Source of the DNA: CAYPXN01 sp964470915
GTDB lineage: Bacteria > UBA10199 > JADFYH01
Direction of reading: 5' to 3'
Length of the DNA: 28,197 bases
NCBI GenBank assembly: GCA_964470915.1
Contig: CAYYEM010000019.1
Span: 1 to 28,197, forward strand
Numbering within the stretch: position 1 is the first letter of the stretch; every line of letters begins with the position of its first letter. The notes under the pieces were generated by a model, which saw only the letters and a program-made list of their open reading frames with translations, made no database searches and was not told the origin of the DNA. A program made the translations under genes and the position numbers. Shown piece by piece: positions 9,498 to 16,753 of the stretch.

Positions 9498-9824
9498 TTA
9501 TGGTGCAGTTAACCGTGATACAACGGGATGTATAAAATTATAAATAGGAACCGCTATAAGGCTAATAATTAAAAGCGCTATTCCCAGAGCTTTTTGTTTA
9601 AAGCGCTTTATCAAAATTAAAGAAATACCAAGAACACCTGAGAAAATTGAAGCGGCTACAAGAAAAATGTAGATTTCAAGCTCATTGATATCTGCGATAC
9701 CATATGGATCTCCAGGAGTTACCGGTAGTTTCCAATAGTAAAACGCTCTAAAAAATAGCCCTAAAATAAAAATGAGACACGTTAAGATTAAAGAGAAACG
9801 AGCTAAATAAATGACGGCTTTCAA
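9498..9824 (-). CDS. Small membrane protein with TTG start, 108 aa
   Basis: The start is TTG, chosen because AAGGAG lies seven bases upstream, the best ribosome binding site in this region. Three hydrophobic spans are visible at about residues 3-30, 50-73 and 79-98, separated by short charged loops (IKRFKQKA). No family is recognised. It lies between two toxin-gene relics on the same strand and inside the 17-bp direct-repeat pair, so it may be the only intact cargo gene of a decayed insert. Confidence 0.65.
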   Translation of the reverse strand: MKAVIYLARFSLILTCLIFILGLFFRAFYYWKLPVTPGDPYGIADINELEIYIFLVAASIFSGVLGISLILIKRFKQKALGIALLIISLIAVPIYNFIHPVVSRLTAP

Positions 9825-9950
9825 TTTTTCACTCCTTAATTACTTTCCAACTATGTTATTATGTAGAGTTTCATAATTCTATTTAATTCTAAATGACGTA
9901 ATTTATGTGGAGTTATTTTCGGCCACTTTCTAAGTAAAAAATAGCCTCCT

Positions 9951-10097
9951 CTAAGGCAATCGCTCACGCCATTTTTTAGGATTTTGGGCAGTATGAGCTA
10001 CGCAATAAACAAACACACAACTTTCAACGCACTCATAAAAGATTGCATACGGAAATAGCCGAATCATATTTCGGGGGTGCCGGGTACACATTTTCAT
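9951..10097 (-). pseudogene. RelE/ParE-family toxin remnant, C-terminal part only
   Basis: The minus strand encodes about 48 residues including RNMIRLFPYAIFYE, then VYCVAHTAQNPKKWRERLP and a stop. This matches the C-terminal half of RelE/ParE toxins (FPY.IFYE, V.VH...DP..WR.RL). The family is usually ~90-100 aa, so the first half is absent. The open frame runs into the right copy of the 17-bp direct repeat, which marks the breakpoint. No antitoxin gene is found beside it. Confidence 0.7.
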
Positions 10098-10105
10098 TCA
10101 AGCCT
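10089..10105 (+). repeat. 17-bp direct repeat, right copy
   Basis: Exact copy of the repeat at 8927-8943. It lies at the truncated 5' end of the RelE/ParE remnant and just before the ferredoxin gene. Confidence 0.75.
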
Positions 10106-10140
10106 TGATGTTTATTCCTTAAAAAGATAACTCTCCACGA

Positions 10141-10452
10141 ATGCCACCTTTCGAAAAACATATTTTTATTTGTACCAAAGAACGTGATGCAAATGATCCC
10201 ACGGGTTGTTGTAAGTTGAAGGGATCTGTTAAAATTGCGGAATATTTTAAAGAAGAAGTCAAAAAACGAGGTTTAAAAGGCAAGGTAAGAGCCAATCCTT
10301 CCGGATGCCTCGATTGTTGTGCAAAAGGCCCTACAATCGTTGTATATCCTGAGGCTGTTTGGTATAGCGTAGCAAGCTTAGAAGATGCGAAAGAAATACT
10401 CGATAAGCACATCGAAAAAAATGAAGTAGTAGAACGTCTACGTTTTGCTTAG
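10141..10452 (+). CDS. Thioredoxin-like [2Fe-2S] ferredoxin
   Basis: This 103-aa protein fits the thioredoxin-fold [2Fe-2S] ferredoxin family. It starts with a beta strand ending in Cys11 (HIFICTKER), then has Cys23/Cys24 (PTGCCKLKG), a long helix, and Cys56 and Cys60 in NPSGCLDCCAKGP. The final conserved strand is PTIVVYPEAVWY. Spacing of about 12 residues between the first two ligands and CxxxC for the last pair is typical. These proteins are small cytoplasmic electron carriers. An Fe-S assembly gene (nfuA) follows 213 bp later, beyond a repeat element. The ribosome binding site is weak. Confidence 0.85.
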   Translation: MPPFEKHIFICTKERDANDPTGCCKLKGSVKIAEYFKEEVKKRGLKGKVRANPSGCLDCCAKGPTIVVYPEAVWYSVASLEDAKEILDKHIEKNEVVERLRFA

Positions 10453-10462
10453 CCTGGCAGTT

Positions 10463-10580
10463 TGTTGACAACGTATATTTTTGTGGTTCGACAGGCTCAC
10501 CACGAACGGTTAGGTCAAATATAGTTAAGAATAACCGTTCATCCTGAGCTTGTCGAAGGATCAATTTGAGTTTGTCAACA
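10463..10580. repeat. MITE/REP-like palindromic element
   Basis: Outer arms TGTTGACAA (10463-10471) and TTGTCAACA (10572-10580) are exact inverted repeats. Inner arms 10487-10510 and 10534-10557 are 24-bp inverted repeats with four mismatches; they contain TTCGACAGGCTCACCACGAA and its partner CCTGAGCTTGTCGAA. Sequences of this type are dispersed in many bacterial genomes. It separates the ferredoxin gene from nfuA and has no coding capacity of note. Confidence 0.75.
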
Positions 10581-10665
10581 GCCTGCTAGACAAACTAGAT
10601 AAGAGACTAAAAGTGGGACTTGATTATAAAAATAAATGAGATCAAAATTTAAAGAGGTATTTCCT

Positions 10666-11247
10666 ATGATTAAACTAACAGAAAAAGCTCAAAACAAACT
10701 TAAATTTTTCCTCCATGATCGAAATCTTGCAGAGTGGGGTCTTCGTGTAAAACCACAAGGATCAGGAGGCTATCACTTCGCTCTTGAAAAAGTAGAAACT
10801 GCTACTGCAGATGATTCTTTGCTCGACTGTAATGGCTATAAAGTCATTATTGATAAGAAAACAGAACACGCACTTCAAGAAGCAAGCATTGATTTTATGG
10901 ACACAGCTTGGAGCAGCGGTTTTAAAATAGAAGAGCAGAAAAGCTCCAAGATTACCCCTTTACCTGTAAAACAAGATTTAAGTGATCCTCGCGCCCAAAA
11001 AATAGTGGATCTCTTGAGTAAAGAAATTAACCCCGCATTGGCAGGTCATGGTGGTAGTGCAGAATTTGTAGCGATTAAAGACAATCTGGTTCATTTAAAA
11101 CTTGGTGGCGGATGCCAAGGCTGTGCCAGCTCTCAAGCTACCCTCAAGCATGGAATTGAACTCAGAATTAAAGAAGAAGAACCCACGATTCAAGGCATTG
11201 TTGATATGACTGATCACGCTGCAGGTGCTAATCCTTATTTTTCATAA
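10666..11247 (+). CDS. nfuA: Fe-S cluster carrier protein NfuA
   Basis: The 193-aa product matches E. coli NfuA (191 aa) in length and layout: a degenerate A-type (HesB-like) N-terminal domain starting MIKLTEKAQNKL, then a NifU domain with INPALAGHGGSAEF, the cluster-binding CxxC in GGGCQGCASS, and the end DMTDHAAGANPYFS. It receives and delivers [4Fe-4S] clusters to apoproteins in the cytoplasm. An upstream ATG at 10636 is possible, but AAAGAGGT sits seven bases before 10666, and the family begins at this MI(K/R). The last 13 codons plus stop are repeated downstream. Confidence 0.9.
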   Translation: MIKLTEKAQNKLKFFLHDRNLAEWGLRVKPQGSGGYHFALEKVETATADDSLLDCNGYKVIIDKKTEHALQEASIDFMDTAWSSGFKIEEQKSSKITPLPVKQDLSDPRAQKIVDLLSKEINPALAGHGGSAEFVAIKDNLVHLKLGGGCQGCASSQATLKHGIELRIKEEEPTIQGIVDMTDHAAGANPYFS

Positions 11248-11364
11248 AGGCGATAGCCGTTGAAGGGGAGGCTCAGTCCAGCTTTGCTGGACGGAGGGGG
11301 CGACGCAAGCCCCTGTATAAACATGACTGATCACGCTGCAGGTGCTAATCCTTACTTCTCATAG
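11206..11364 (+). repeat. Duplicated nfuA 3' end flanking a REP-like hairpin segment
   Basis: Bases 11206-11247 (last 14 codons of nfuA including stop) recur at 11323-11364. The three differences are all synonymous (TAT/TAC, TTT/TTC, TAA/TAG). The 75 bp between them contain a perfect hairpin, GTCCAGC (11276-11282) with GCTGGAC (11286-11292), and a second short stem, GGGGC...GCCCC. This looks like a small element or recombination scar at the end of nfuA. Confidence 0.8.
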
Positions 11365-11555
11365 AGAATTTTGATTTGCCCTTTCAAAATTTATCGTTTT
11401 AGACCAAAAAAGGCTTACATCTTCCAACAATGCCGCGACGCAACATTATTTTCTCTAAAAATTTTTCTGAATTTTATTCTTTTCTCACATCCTTTTAATT
11501 TTTTTTACGATAAGCCTCTTGAAAGAGCTCAATCCAAGGCACATACTTAAAGAAA

Positions 11556-11578
11556 GTGCTTCAAAGCTCTTGAAGCAC
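11556..11578. promoter_or_regulatory. Perfect 9-bp inverted repeat in the leader of the next gene
   Basis: GTGCTTCAA and TTGAAGCAC are separated by AGCTC, 61 bp before the ATG at 11639. No T-run follows, so it is not an intrinsic terminator. It could be an operator or an mRNA leader hairpin. Confidence 0.5.
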
Positions 11579-11638
11579 ATGTATACCGTGTGTTATGGAA
11601 GAGATCAGTTACACCCTTTAAGATTTTTAGGAGGTTTC

Positions 11639-12319
11639 ATGTTTCGTAGTATTTCAAAAGGGGCTTTATTAATCGCCTCACTTTCTCTCATCCTGTCATT
11701 TTCCGGTTCAGAAGCCCTGGCTGCTTCTAAAAAAGCTAAAAAAGCACCAAAAGAAGAAGCTATTTGGGGAGTGGCCCCCCGTCAGAAAAAAATGCTGGGT
11801 TGGTCTTCTGATTATCCAACCGCTTGGACTTACACCCGTGCAGATTTTTTCATTCGTGGAGCTGTGTTAGATTACAAAAAAAATGGCAAACAATATGAAA
11901 TTTTAGTTTTACCAATTGAAGTGATCAACAACCCTCAACATCATGTGAAGTTGGAACACTTCAAAAACGGAATCACTGTCATGATGGATGTTGAACCAAA
12001 AAATATTAAAAAAGGTGGAGTAATTGAGTTCAATCAATGGTCTAAAGAAATACCAGGTCAAAAACAAGGGGCTGCGACATTGGTAAACAGTGAAAACCAT
12101 ACCGATGTTGTATGCTACGACACCGCTCCAGTAGCCTATTTAAGTAAAACTGACTTACAGCCTGAACAAATGATTAACGCCATTAAAGGCATCATGCTTT
12201 ATGGCGGAAATGCAGCAAATGACCAAAATGTAAAAAGTCAACTCGCTGTTCTTGCAAAAGCTTCTGTGCCCGATGTTTCTTCAGAAGCCAAAAAAATTTC
12301 CTCTTCCTTGGGTAAGTAA
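11639..12319 (+). CDS. Exported protein of unknown function, 226 aa
   Basis: The start at 11639 has AGGAGG four bases upstream and begins a classic signal peptide (MFRSISKGALLIASLSLILSF, cleavage near EALAAS). An in-frame start at 11519 would bury that signal. The mature protein opens with a Lys-rich linker (SKKAKKAPKEE), followed by a mixed domain with GWSSDYPTAWTYTRADFF, LVLPIEVINNPQHHVKLEHF, a single Cys (DVVCYDTAPVAYL) and a helical tail. I do not recognise the family. It is monocistronic, with a leader hairpin and a strong terminator. It is probably periplasmic. Confidence 0.8.
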   Translation: MFRSISKGALLIASLSLILSFSGSEALAASKKAKKAPKEEAIWGVAPRQKKMLGWSSDYPTAWTYTRADFFIRGAVLDYKKNGKQYEILVLPIEVINNPQHHVKLEHFKNGITVMMDVEPKNIKKGGVIEFNQWSKEIPGQKQGAATLVNSENHTDVVCYDTAPVAYLSKTDLQPEQMINAIKGIMLYGGNAANDQNVKSQLAVLAKASVPDVSSEAKKISSSLGK

Positions 12320-12337
12320 GACTGAAATACTGCAAAT

Positions 12338-12376
12338 AAAAAACCCCTCTGCCATAGGCTGAGGGGTTTTTTTTTA
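12338..12376 (+). terminator. Rho-independent terminator
   Basis: AAACCCCTC pairs with GAGGGGTTT around an 11-base loop and is followed by a long T-run. It ends the exported-protein gene just upstream. Confidence 0.9.
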
Positions 12377-12447
12377 TTATTTTTTTCACCTCAACTATTT
12401 TTTAACTGGCATTCTCGGAAGAGTCTTGCTCTTATTCTTCCTAAGCT

Positions 12448-13235
12448 ATGAAATCTTACCTCGACCTTTTAAAACATATTTTAGAAAAGGGAGAAAAACG
12501 GGAAGATCGCACGGGTACTGGCACCTTAAGTGTCTTCGGTTATCAAATGCGTTTTGACTTATCTGAAGGGTTCCCGCTCGTCACTACCAAAAAATGCCAT
12601 TTACGTTCGATCATTCATGAACTCCTTTGGTTTCTCAAAGGCGATACAAACATTGCTTACTTGAAAGAAAATAAAGTTAGCATTTGGGATGAATGGGCGG
12701 ATGAAAAAGGAAATTTAGGACCTGTCTATGGTCATCAGTGGAGGCATTGGGGTAATCGAGAAAAAGAAATCGACCAAATAAGCCAGCTCATTCATCAAAT
12801 TAAAATAAATCCGGATTCTCGTCGACATATTGTAAGCGCTTGGAATGTGTCAGATATTGAAAAAATGGCCTTACCTCCCTGTCATGCCCTTTTCCAATTT
12901 TATGTACATAGCGACAAAAGGCTTTCCTGTCAGCTTTATCAACGCAGCGCAGATGTGTTTTTGGGAGTTCCCTTTAATATTGCAAGCTATGCTCTTTTAA
13001 CGATGATGGTGGCCCAAGTCACTCATCTCAAACCTGGGTTTTTTATTCATACTTTTGGAGACGCTCATCTCTACTTAAACCACATAGAACAAGCCAAGCT
13101 GCAACTCTCACGGGAACCCAAAGCCCTCCCGATCATGAAAATAAACCCAAAAGTTCAGTCCATTTTTGAATTTACTTATGAAGATTTTAGCTTAGAAGCT
13201 TATGATCCTCATCCAGCGATTGCTGCACCGATTGC
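12448..13235 (+). CDS. thyA: Thymidylate synthase, truncated at the last residues by a gap
   Basis: 262 codons are visible and the E. coli enzyme has 264, so only the final residue or two and the stop are lost. ThyA landmarks are present: EKREDRTGTGTLSVFG at the start, LLWFLKGDTN, WGNREKEIDQ, RRHIVSAWN, the catalytic Cys in LPPCHALFQF, CQLYQRSADVFLGVPFNIAS, HTFGDAHLYLNH, and the C-terminal AYDPHPAIAAPI. It methylates dUMP to dTMP with methylenetetrahydrofolate. No clear ribosome binding site precedes the ATG; TATTCT lies nine bases upstream, so a leaderless message is possible. The apparent 548-aa fusion with the SPFH protein is a gap artefact. Confidence 0.93.
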
Positions 13236-13335
13236 NNNNNNNNNNNNNNNNNNNNNNNNNNNNNNNNNNNNNNNNNNNNNNNNNNNNNNNNNNNNNNNNN
13301 NNNNNNNNNNNNNNNNNNNNNNNNNNNNNNNNNNN
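13236..13335. other. Assembly gap (100 N)
   Basis: Exactly 100 N, a standard placeholder for unknown length. It hides the end of thyA and the start of the SPFH gene, and possibly other genes such as an NfeD-like partner. Confidence 0.98.
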
Positions 13336-14094
13336 GGAGTTTTGGGCGGCTTTGGAGCTTTCTTCTTTGCCCTTTTCATTTCCATTGCCATTAAAATTGC
13401 TGACCAATGGGAAAGAATTGTAGTGCTTCGATTAGGAAAACTATCAGGGGTCAAAGGCCCAGGAGTTTGCATCATCGTTCCTATTTTAGATCGAGCCATT
13501 TTTGTAGACACCCGCATTCTCACTCTTGATATTCCAAAACAACAAGTCATCACCAAAGATAACGTTCCCGTTTCAATCAATGGAGTCGTTTATTTCAAAG
13601 TTGTTCAACCCGATGAGGCAATTATTAAGGTACAAAATTTTGCCTTTGCTATGAGCCAATATGCTCAAGCCACTTTGCGAGACGTCATCGGCGGCATGAC
13701 ATTAGATCAGCTTCTCGCCGAACGTGAAAAAATTGGAAAGGAAATTGAATCTTTTGTTGAAAAAGCGAGCGCCGCTTGGGGTTTAGAAGTAAGTAATATC
13801 AAGATTCAAGATATCGACATGCCCGAAGACTTAAAGAAAATGATGAGTCGCCAAGCCTCTGCTGAACGTGAAAAAAGAGCCACCATTACCAAAGCTGAAG
13901 GAGATAAAGAAGCAGCGTTTAATCTTGCAGCGGCTGCCACCACGATGGCGAGTAGCCCTGGAGCTATGCAGCTTCGCACTTTGCAAACCATCGATGGCTT
14001 AGGGCCTACAGCCTCGAACACTGTTGTATTAGCCGTCCCTGTCGAAATTATGGAAGCTGCTAAAGCCATCTCAAAAATGAAGACGGCAAACTAG
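13336..14094 (+). CDS. Slipin/stomatin-type SPFH membrane protein, 5' partial
   Basis: The visible 252 residues start inside a hydrophobic hairpin segment (GAFFFALFISIAIKIA) and continue with the SPFH core: WERIVVLRLGKLSGVKGPG, DTRILTLDIPKQQVITKDNV, SINGVVYFKV, and YAQATLRDVIGGMTLDQLLAER, then a helical region (RQASAEREKRATITKAEGDK). This is the bacterial slipin pattern: a membrane-anchored scaffold forming ring-like oligomers, often encoded beside an NfeD protein. Any such partner may be in the gap. The stop codon abuts the ATG of the next gene, which suggests translational coupling. Confidence 0.9.
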   Translation, partial: GVLGGFGAFFFALFISIAIKIADQWERIVVLRLGKLSGVKGPGVCIIVPILDRAIFVDTRILTLDIPKQQVITKDNVPVSINGVVYFKVVQPDEAIIKVQNFAFAMSQYAQATLRDVIGGMTLDQLLAEREKIGKEIESFVEKASAAWGLEVSNIKIQDIDMPEDLKKMMSRQASAEREKRATITKAEGDKEAAFNLAAAATTMASSPGAMQLRTLQTIDGLGPTASNTVVLAVPVEIMEAAKAISKMKTAN

Positions 14095-14811
14095 ATGAAA
14101 AAGACTTTTCTCCTTTTTGTTTTTTTTCTTTTCCCTTCACTCTCATTCGCTCAAAACACGATAGATAGTGAACAGCTCATTGTTGTAAAAACCCCTGATT
14201 GGAATAGCGTAACGGGCACCCTTCAACGCTATGAAAAGAAAAATGGAAAATGGGAGAAAACAGGGAAAGACATTCCCATCGTCGTCGGTAAAAAAGGGAT
14301 GGGCTGGGGGTCAGGATTTACTCCCAGCTCTGCAGCAGATCCTGTCAAAAAAGAGGGGGATCTCAAATCACCTGCAGGTTTTTTTAAACTGGGTACATCG
14401 ATGGGATATGCGAAACAAGGCCCAGACTCCATGAAATGGCAATATGAAAGCATTGCGGAAGATTCAATGTGCATTGAGGATCCTGATTCCAAATTTTACA
14501 ATCAAATCGTTCATGCAAACACAGTCACACCCGATTGGAAATCAAAAGACCTACTCAAACGCAAAGATAATCTCTACGAACGATTGATCGTCGTTGAAGC
14601 CAATTCAAATCCAGTCAAAAAGGGCTCAGGCAGTTGTATTTTTCTTCATGTTTGGAGAGGGCCTGCGAGTGGAACGGCTGGCTGTACTGCCATGGAAATA
14701 AAGGAGATTGAAAGTATCTTGCAATGGTTGGATCCTCAAAAAAAATCTACTCTCGTGCAATTGCCTGAAGCAGAATATAAAAAATATCAAAAAACTTGGA
14801 ATTTACCCTAA
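14095..14811 (+). CDS. Secreted L,D-transpeptidase (YkuD-type)
   Basis: An N-terminal signal peptide (KKTFLLFVFFLFPSLSFA) precedes a YkuD-like fold. The catalytic region reads SGSCIFLHVWRGP then SGTAGCTAM, giving His185 and nucleophile Cys197. DLKSPAGFFKLG is the usual upstream strand motif. These enzymes form 3-3 peptidoglycan cross-links or attach proteins to peptidoglycan in the periplasm; some act as L,D-carboxypeptidases. It starts directly after the SPFH stop and lies in a run of exported proteins that ends with a D-Ala-D-Ala dipeptidase. Confidence 0.82.
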   Translation: MKKTFLLFVFFLFPSLSFAQNTIDSEQLIVVKTPDWNSVTGTLQRYEKKNGKWEKTGKDIPIVVGKKGMGWGSGFTPSSAADPVKKEGDLKSPAGFFKLGTSMGYAKQGPDSMKWQYESIAEDSMCIEDPDSKFYNQIVHANTVTPDWKSKDLLKRKDNLYERLIVVEANSNPVKKGSGSCIFLHVWRGPASGTAGCTAMEIKEIESILQWLDPQKKSTLVQLPEAEYKKYQKTWNLP

Positions 14812-14832
14812 GTTCTAAAAGAAAGGTGCTCC

Positions 14833-16212
14833 ATGAAAACATTGAAGGGATTCGTCCTTACTACTTTTATGCTCATTGCTTTTCCCCTGGCTGCACAAAA
14901 CACCACCAGCAATCTTTTGCCGGTTTCCATGGTGGCTTCCACCTCTATCGACCAAACTCTTCCCTTAGATGCTCTGAACGGCAAAGGTTGGCGTCCTGAA
15001 GCTAATCTTGAATTCGTCAAGCTACATCTTTATTTTGATAAAGCCTTTTCCTTAGGAAAAATTGAAATCAACTCCTGTTCAGCACCTTTTACAAGCCCAG
15101 CAAATATGTTTGTTAATTTTTATGACCGAGTCGCTCTCACTAATACTGGTAATCAGCTCGTTTCAAACACTTCACGAAATGGGGTTCGTTCTCTCACGAT
15201 TAACTTTACCACCAACAAAAATATCTGCATTTCTCAAATCAAATTATTCAACTCTACAGGACAAGCTTACACCCTCGTCCCCCCTAAAGTAGTGGAAGGC
15301 AAGGTGACCGCCAGCTCTACTCTAAATCCTGTGTCATCTTATAACATCATGAATCTCTTTGACGGCAAATATGAGTATGCTTGGTCTGCCGATGGAAAAT
15401 CAGTGGGTGAAAATCTCAACTTCGAATTTGCCCAACCTCAACACATTGAAAAAATCAAACTTTGGAATGGTTATCAACGCTCGGATGTTCATTGTTACTC
15501 CAATGCCCGCGTCAAAAAATTACTGATCGAAGGAGATAACAATTATCGCAGCGAAGCCAGTGTGGTCGATGTGATGGGCGGCCAAGAAATCGTATTGGAC
15601 AAACCCTACACAGGAAAAACCCTTAAACTCACTGTGGAAGAAGCTTACCCAGGTAAAAAATATAAGGACTTGGTCATCAGCGAATTGCGCTTTTACGACG
15701 GAAAGGATTGGTTTTATATCAATCCTTTGGAAAATCTTAAAAATGTTATCACACAAAACCGACAAGAATTTCAAAAGGCCGATGTAAGAGCGGTGCTTGA
15801 TGAAACTCTTACGATGAATGAATTGAAAGGCTCAAAATCAAAAGAATGGATGTTTCGATTTCGCAGCGACGGCAGTGCTTATGTGGAAGGGTTTGTCGAC
15901 AATGCAGGTCGATTTGAAGATTTTTATGCTCTAGGCAGTTACGAAGTAAAAGAAAGTTCTCCTCAAGGTATTAAGCTAAGAATTTTTGGTTACTTGAGAA
16001 AAAATGAGGGAGAAGGAGGAGATTGCAATGGTTGTGGCAGAGATTGCAACCTTGTAAAGACTACAGGAGAAAATCAGGAAAAGATTTTTGAGGATTATTT
16101 AACACTATCTAAAAGTGGAACCGATTATCTTATTCAAAACACCAGCACTTCGAAAAAGTTAAATTTCACTCAACTTAAATTAAAATTAAAGAAACCAGGA
16201 CAAAGTGAATAA
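14833..16212 (+). CDS. Exported protein with discoidin-like glycan-binding domains
   Basis: The start has GAAAGG upstream and begins a signal peptide (LKGFVLTTFMLIAFPLAAQ). Two discoidin-like halves are visible. The first (~residues 25-145) includes LPLDALNGKGWRPEANLEF. The second (~155-300) includes NIMNLFDGKYEYAWSADGK, LNFEFAQPQHIEKIKLWNGY and VISELRFYD, which resembles NADase-type glycan-binding / F5/8 type C domains. The C-terminal third (~320-459) holds MFRFRSDGSAYVEGFVDN and a Cys-rich loop (GDCNGCGRDC, Cys398/401/405). Family assignment is by pattern only. It probably binds sugars or envelope polymers outside the cytoplasm. Its stop overlaps the next gene's GTG start. Confidence 0.72.
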   Translation: MKTLKGFVLTTFMLIAFPLAAQNTTSNLLPVSMVASTSIDQTLPLDALNGKGWRPEANLEFVKLHLYFDKAFSLGKIEINSCSAPFTSPANMFVNFYDRVALTNTGNQLVSNTSRNGVRSLTINFTTNKNICISQIKLFNSTGQAYTLVPPKVVEGKVTASSTLNPVSSYNIMNLFDGKYEYAWSADGKSVGENLNFEFAQPQHIEKIKLWNGYQRSDVHCYSNARVKKLLIEGDNNYRSEASVVDVMGGQEIVLDKPYTGKTLKLTVEEAYPGKKYKDLVISELRFYDGKDWFYINPLENLKNVITQNRQEFQKADVRAVLDETLTMNELKGSKSKEWMFRFRSDGSAYVEGFVDNAGRFEDFYALGSYEVKESSPQGIKLRIFGYLRKNEGEGGDCNGCGRDCNLVKTTGENQEKIFEDYLTLSKSGTDYLIQNTSTSKKLNFTQLKLKLKKPGQSE

Positions 16213-16753
16213 AAAAATCCTCTCATTTATACTTTTTATCGCAATTTGCGTCATAGGCATTCAGAGTCAAGCGGCAGCTAAAGTAGCGATCCAGCTTCTT
16301 TGGGATTATAAACAAGTACCGGCGACGATGAAAATCTACGAACTCAATCCTCAAAAAGAAGTGAAGCTGTGGGATACTGGCTCTGTCTCTCAATTGAGCC
16401 AAGCCCCTGTCACGAGTGAAATTCCTAATTCGACGCTCAATCTCACTCCGGGTGAATCAAAAATGTTCGTACTCGTTCTAAAAAATGACAGCAAACAAAC
16501 CTTGCATTTTTTTGCAGCTCCCCATTCGGTAAATCCTCCAGAGCTTTCTTTGGGATTTAAATTTAAATGCCTATGCATCGATCATGTTTATGAGGTACCT
16601 GCAGGACAATATTGGTATCGCGTGGTGGAACTCAAAACTGCTCCTAATTATGAGGGAGATAAAGTGAGCATTACCCACTCTCTCATTCAGGTAGATGCAA
16701 AAAGAAATCCGATTCCTTATCAAAGAGGAAAACATAACCATGACATGGATTAA
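16205..16753 (+). CDS. Exported CxC/His-rich protein, possible metal-binding, 182 aa
   Basis: It starts at GTG overlapping the end of the preceding gene by eight bases. A signal peptide (KKILSFILFIAICVIGIQ) is followed by a beta-rich domain: KMFVLVLKNDSKQTLHFFAAPHS, then FKCLCIDHVYEVPAGQYWYRVV. The CLC motif (Cys122, Cys124) with nearby His101, His107 and His127 recalls the copper-binding CxC region of Cox11/CtaG-like or cupredoxin-type proteins, but I cannot assign a family. The tail is GKHNHDMD. It overlaps the VanX-like gene downstream, so it belongs to the same operon. Confidence 0.75.
   Translation: MNKKILSFILFIAICVIGIQSQAAAKVAIQLLWDYKQVPATMKIYELNPQKEVKLWDTGSVSQLSQAPVTSEIPNSTLNLTPGESKMFVLVLKNDSKQTLHFFAAPHSVNPPELSLGFKFKCLCIDHVYEVPAGQYWYRVVELKTAPNYEGDKVSITHSLIQVDAKRNPIPYQRGKHNHDMD

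Noticed and set aside
8925..10140. CRISPR array or integron
   Set aside because: There are only two copies of the 17-bp repeat with gene-sized spacing, no regular spacers, no cas genes and no integrase.
10331..10564. Minus-strand 77-codon frame
   Set aside because: It is produced by the palindromic repeat and the antisense of the ferredoxin gene.
11519..11638. Longer start for the exported protein at 11519
   Set aside because: It would bury the signal peptide, and the AGGAGG site serves the ATG at 11639.
13209..13580. Antisense frames reading through the N run
   Set aside because: They consist largely of unknown residues and are shadows of the SPFH gene.
12448..14094. Apparent 548-aa ThyA-SPFH fusion protein
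   Set aside because: The two halves are joined only through 100 N. ThyA is complete to within a residue or two before the gap, so the fusion is a scaffold artefact.
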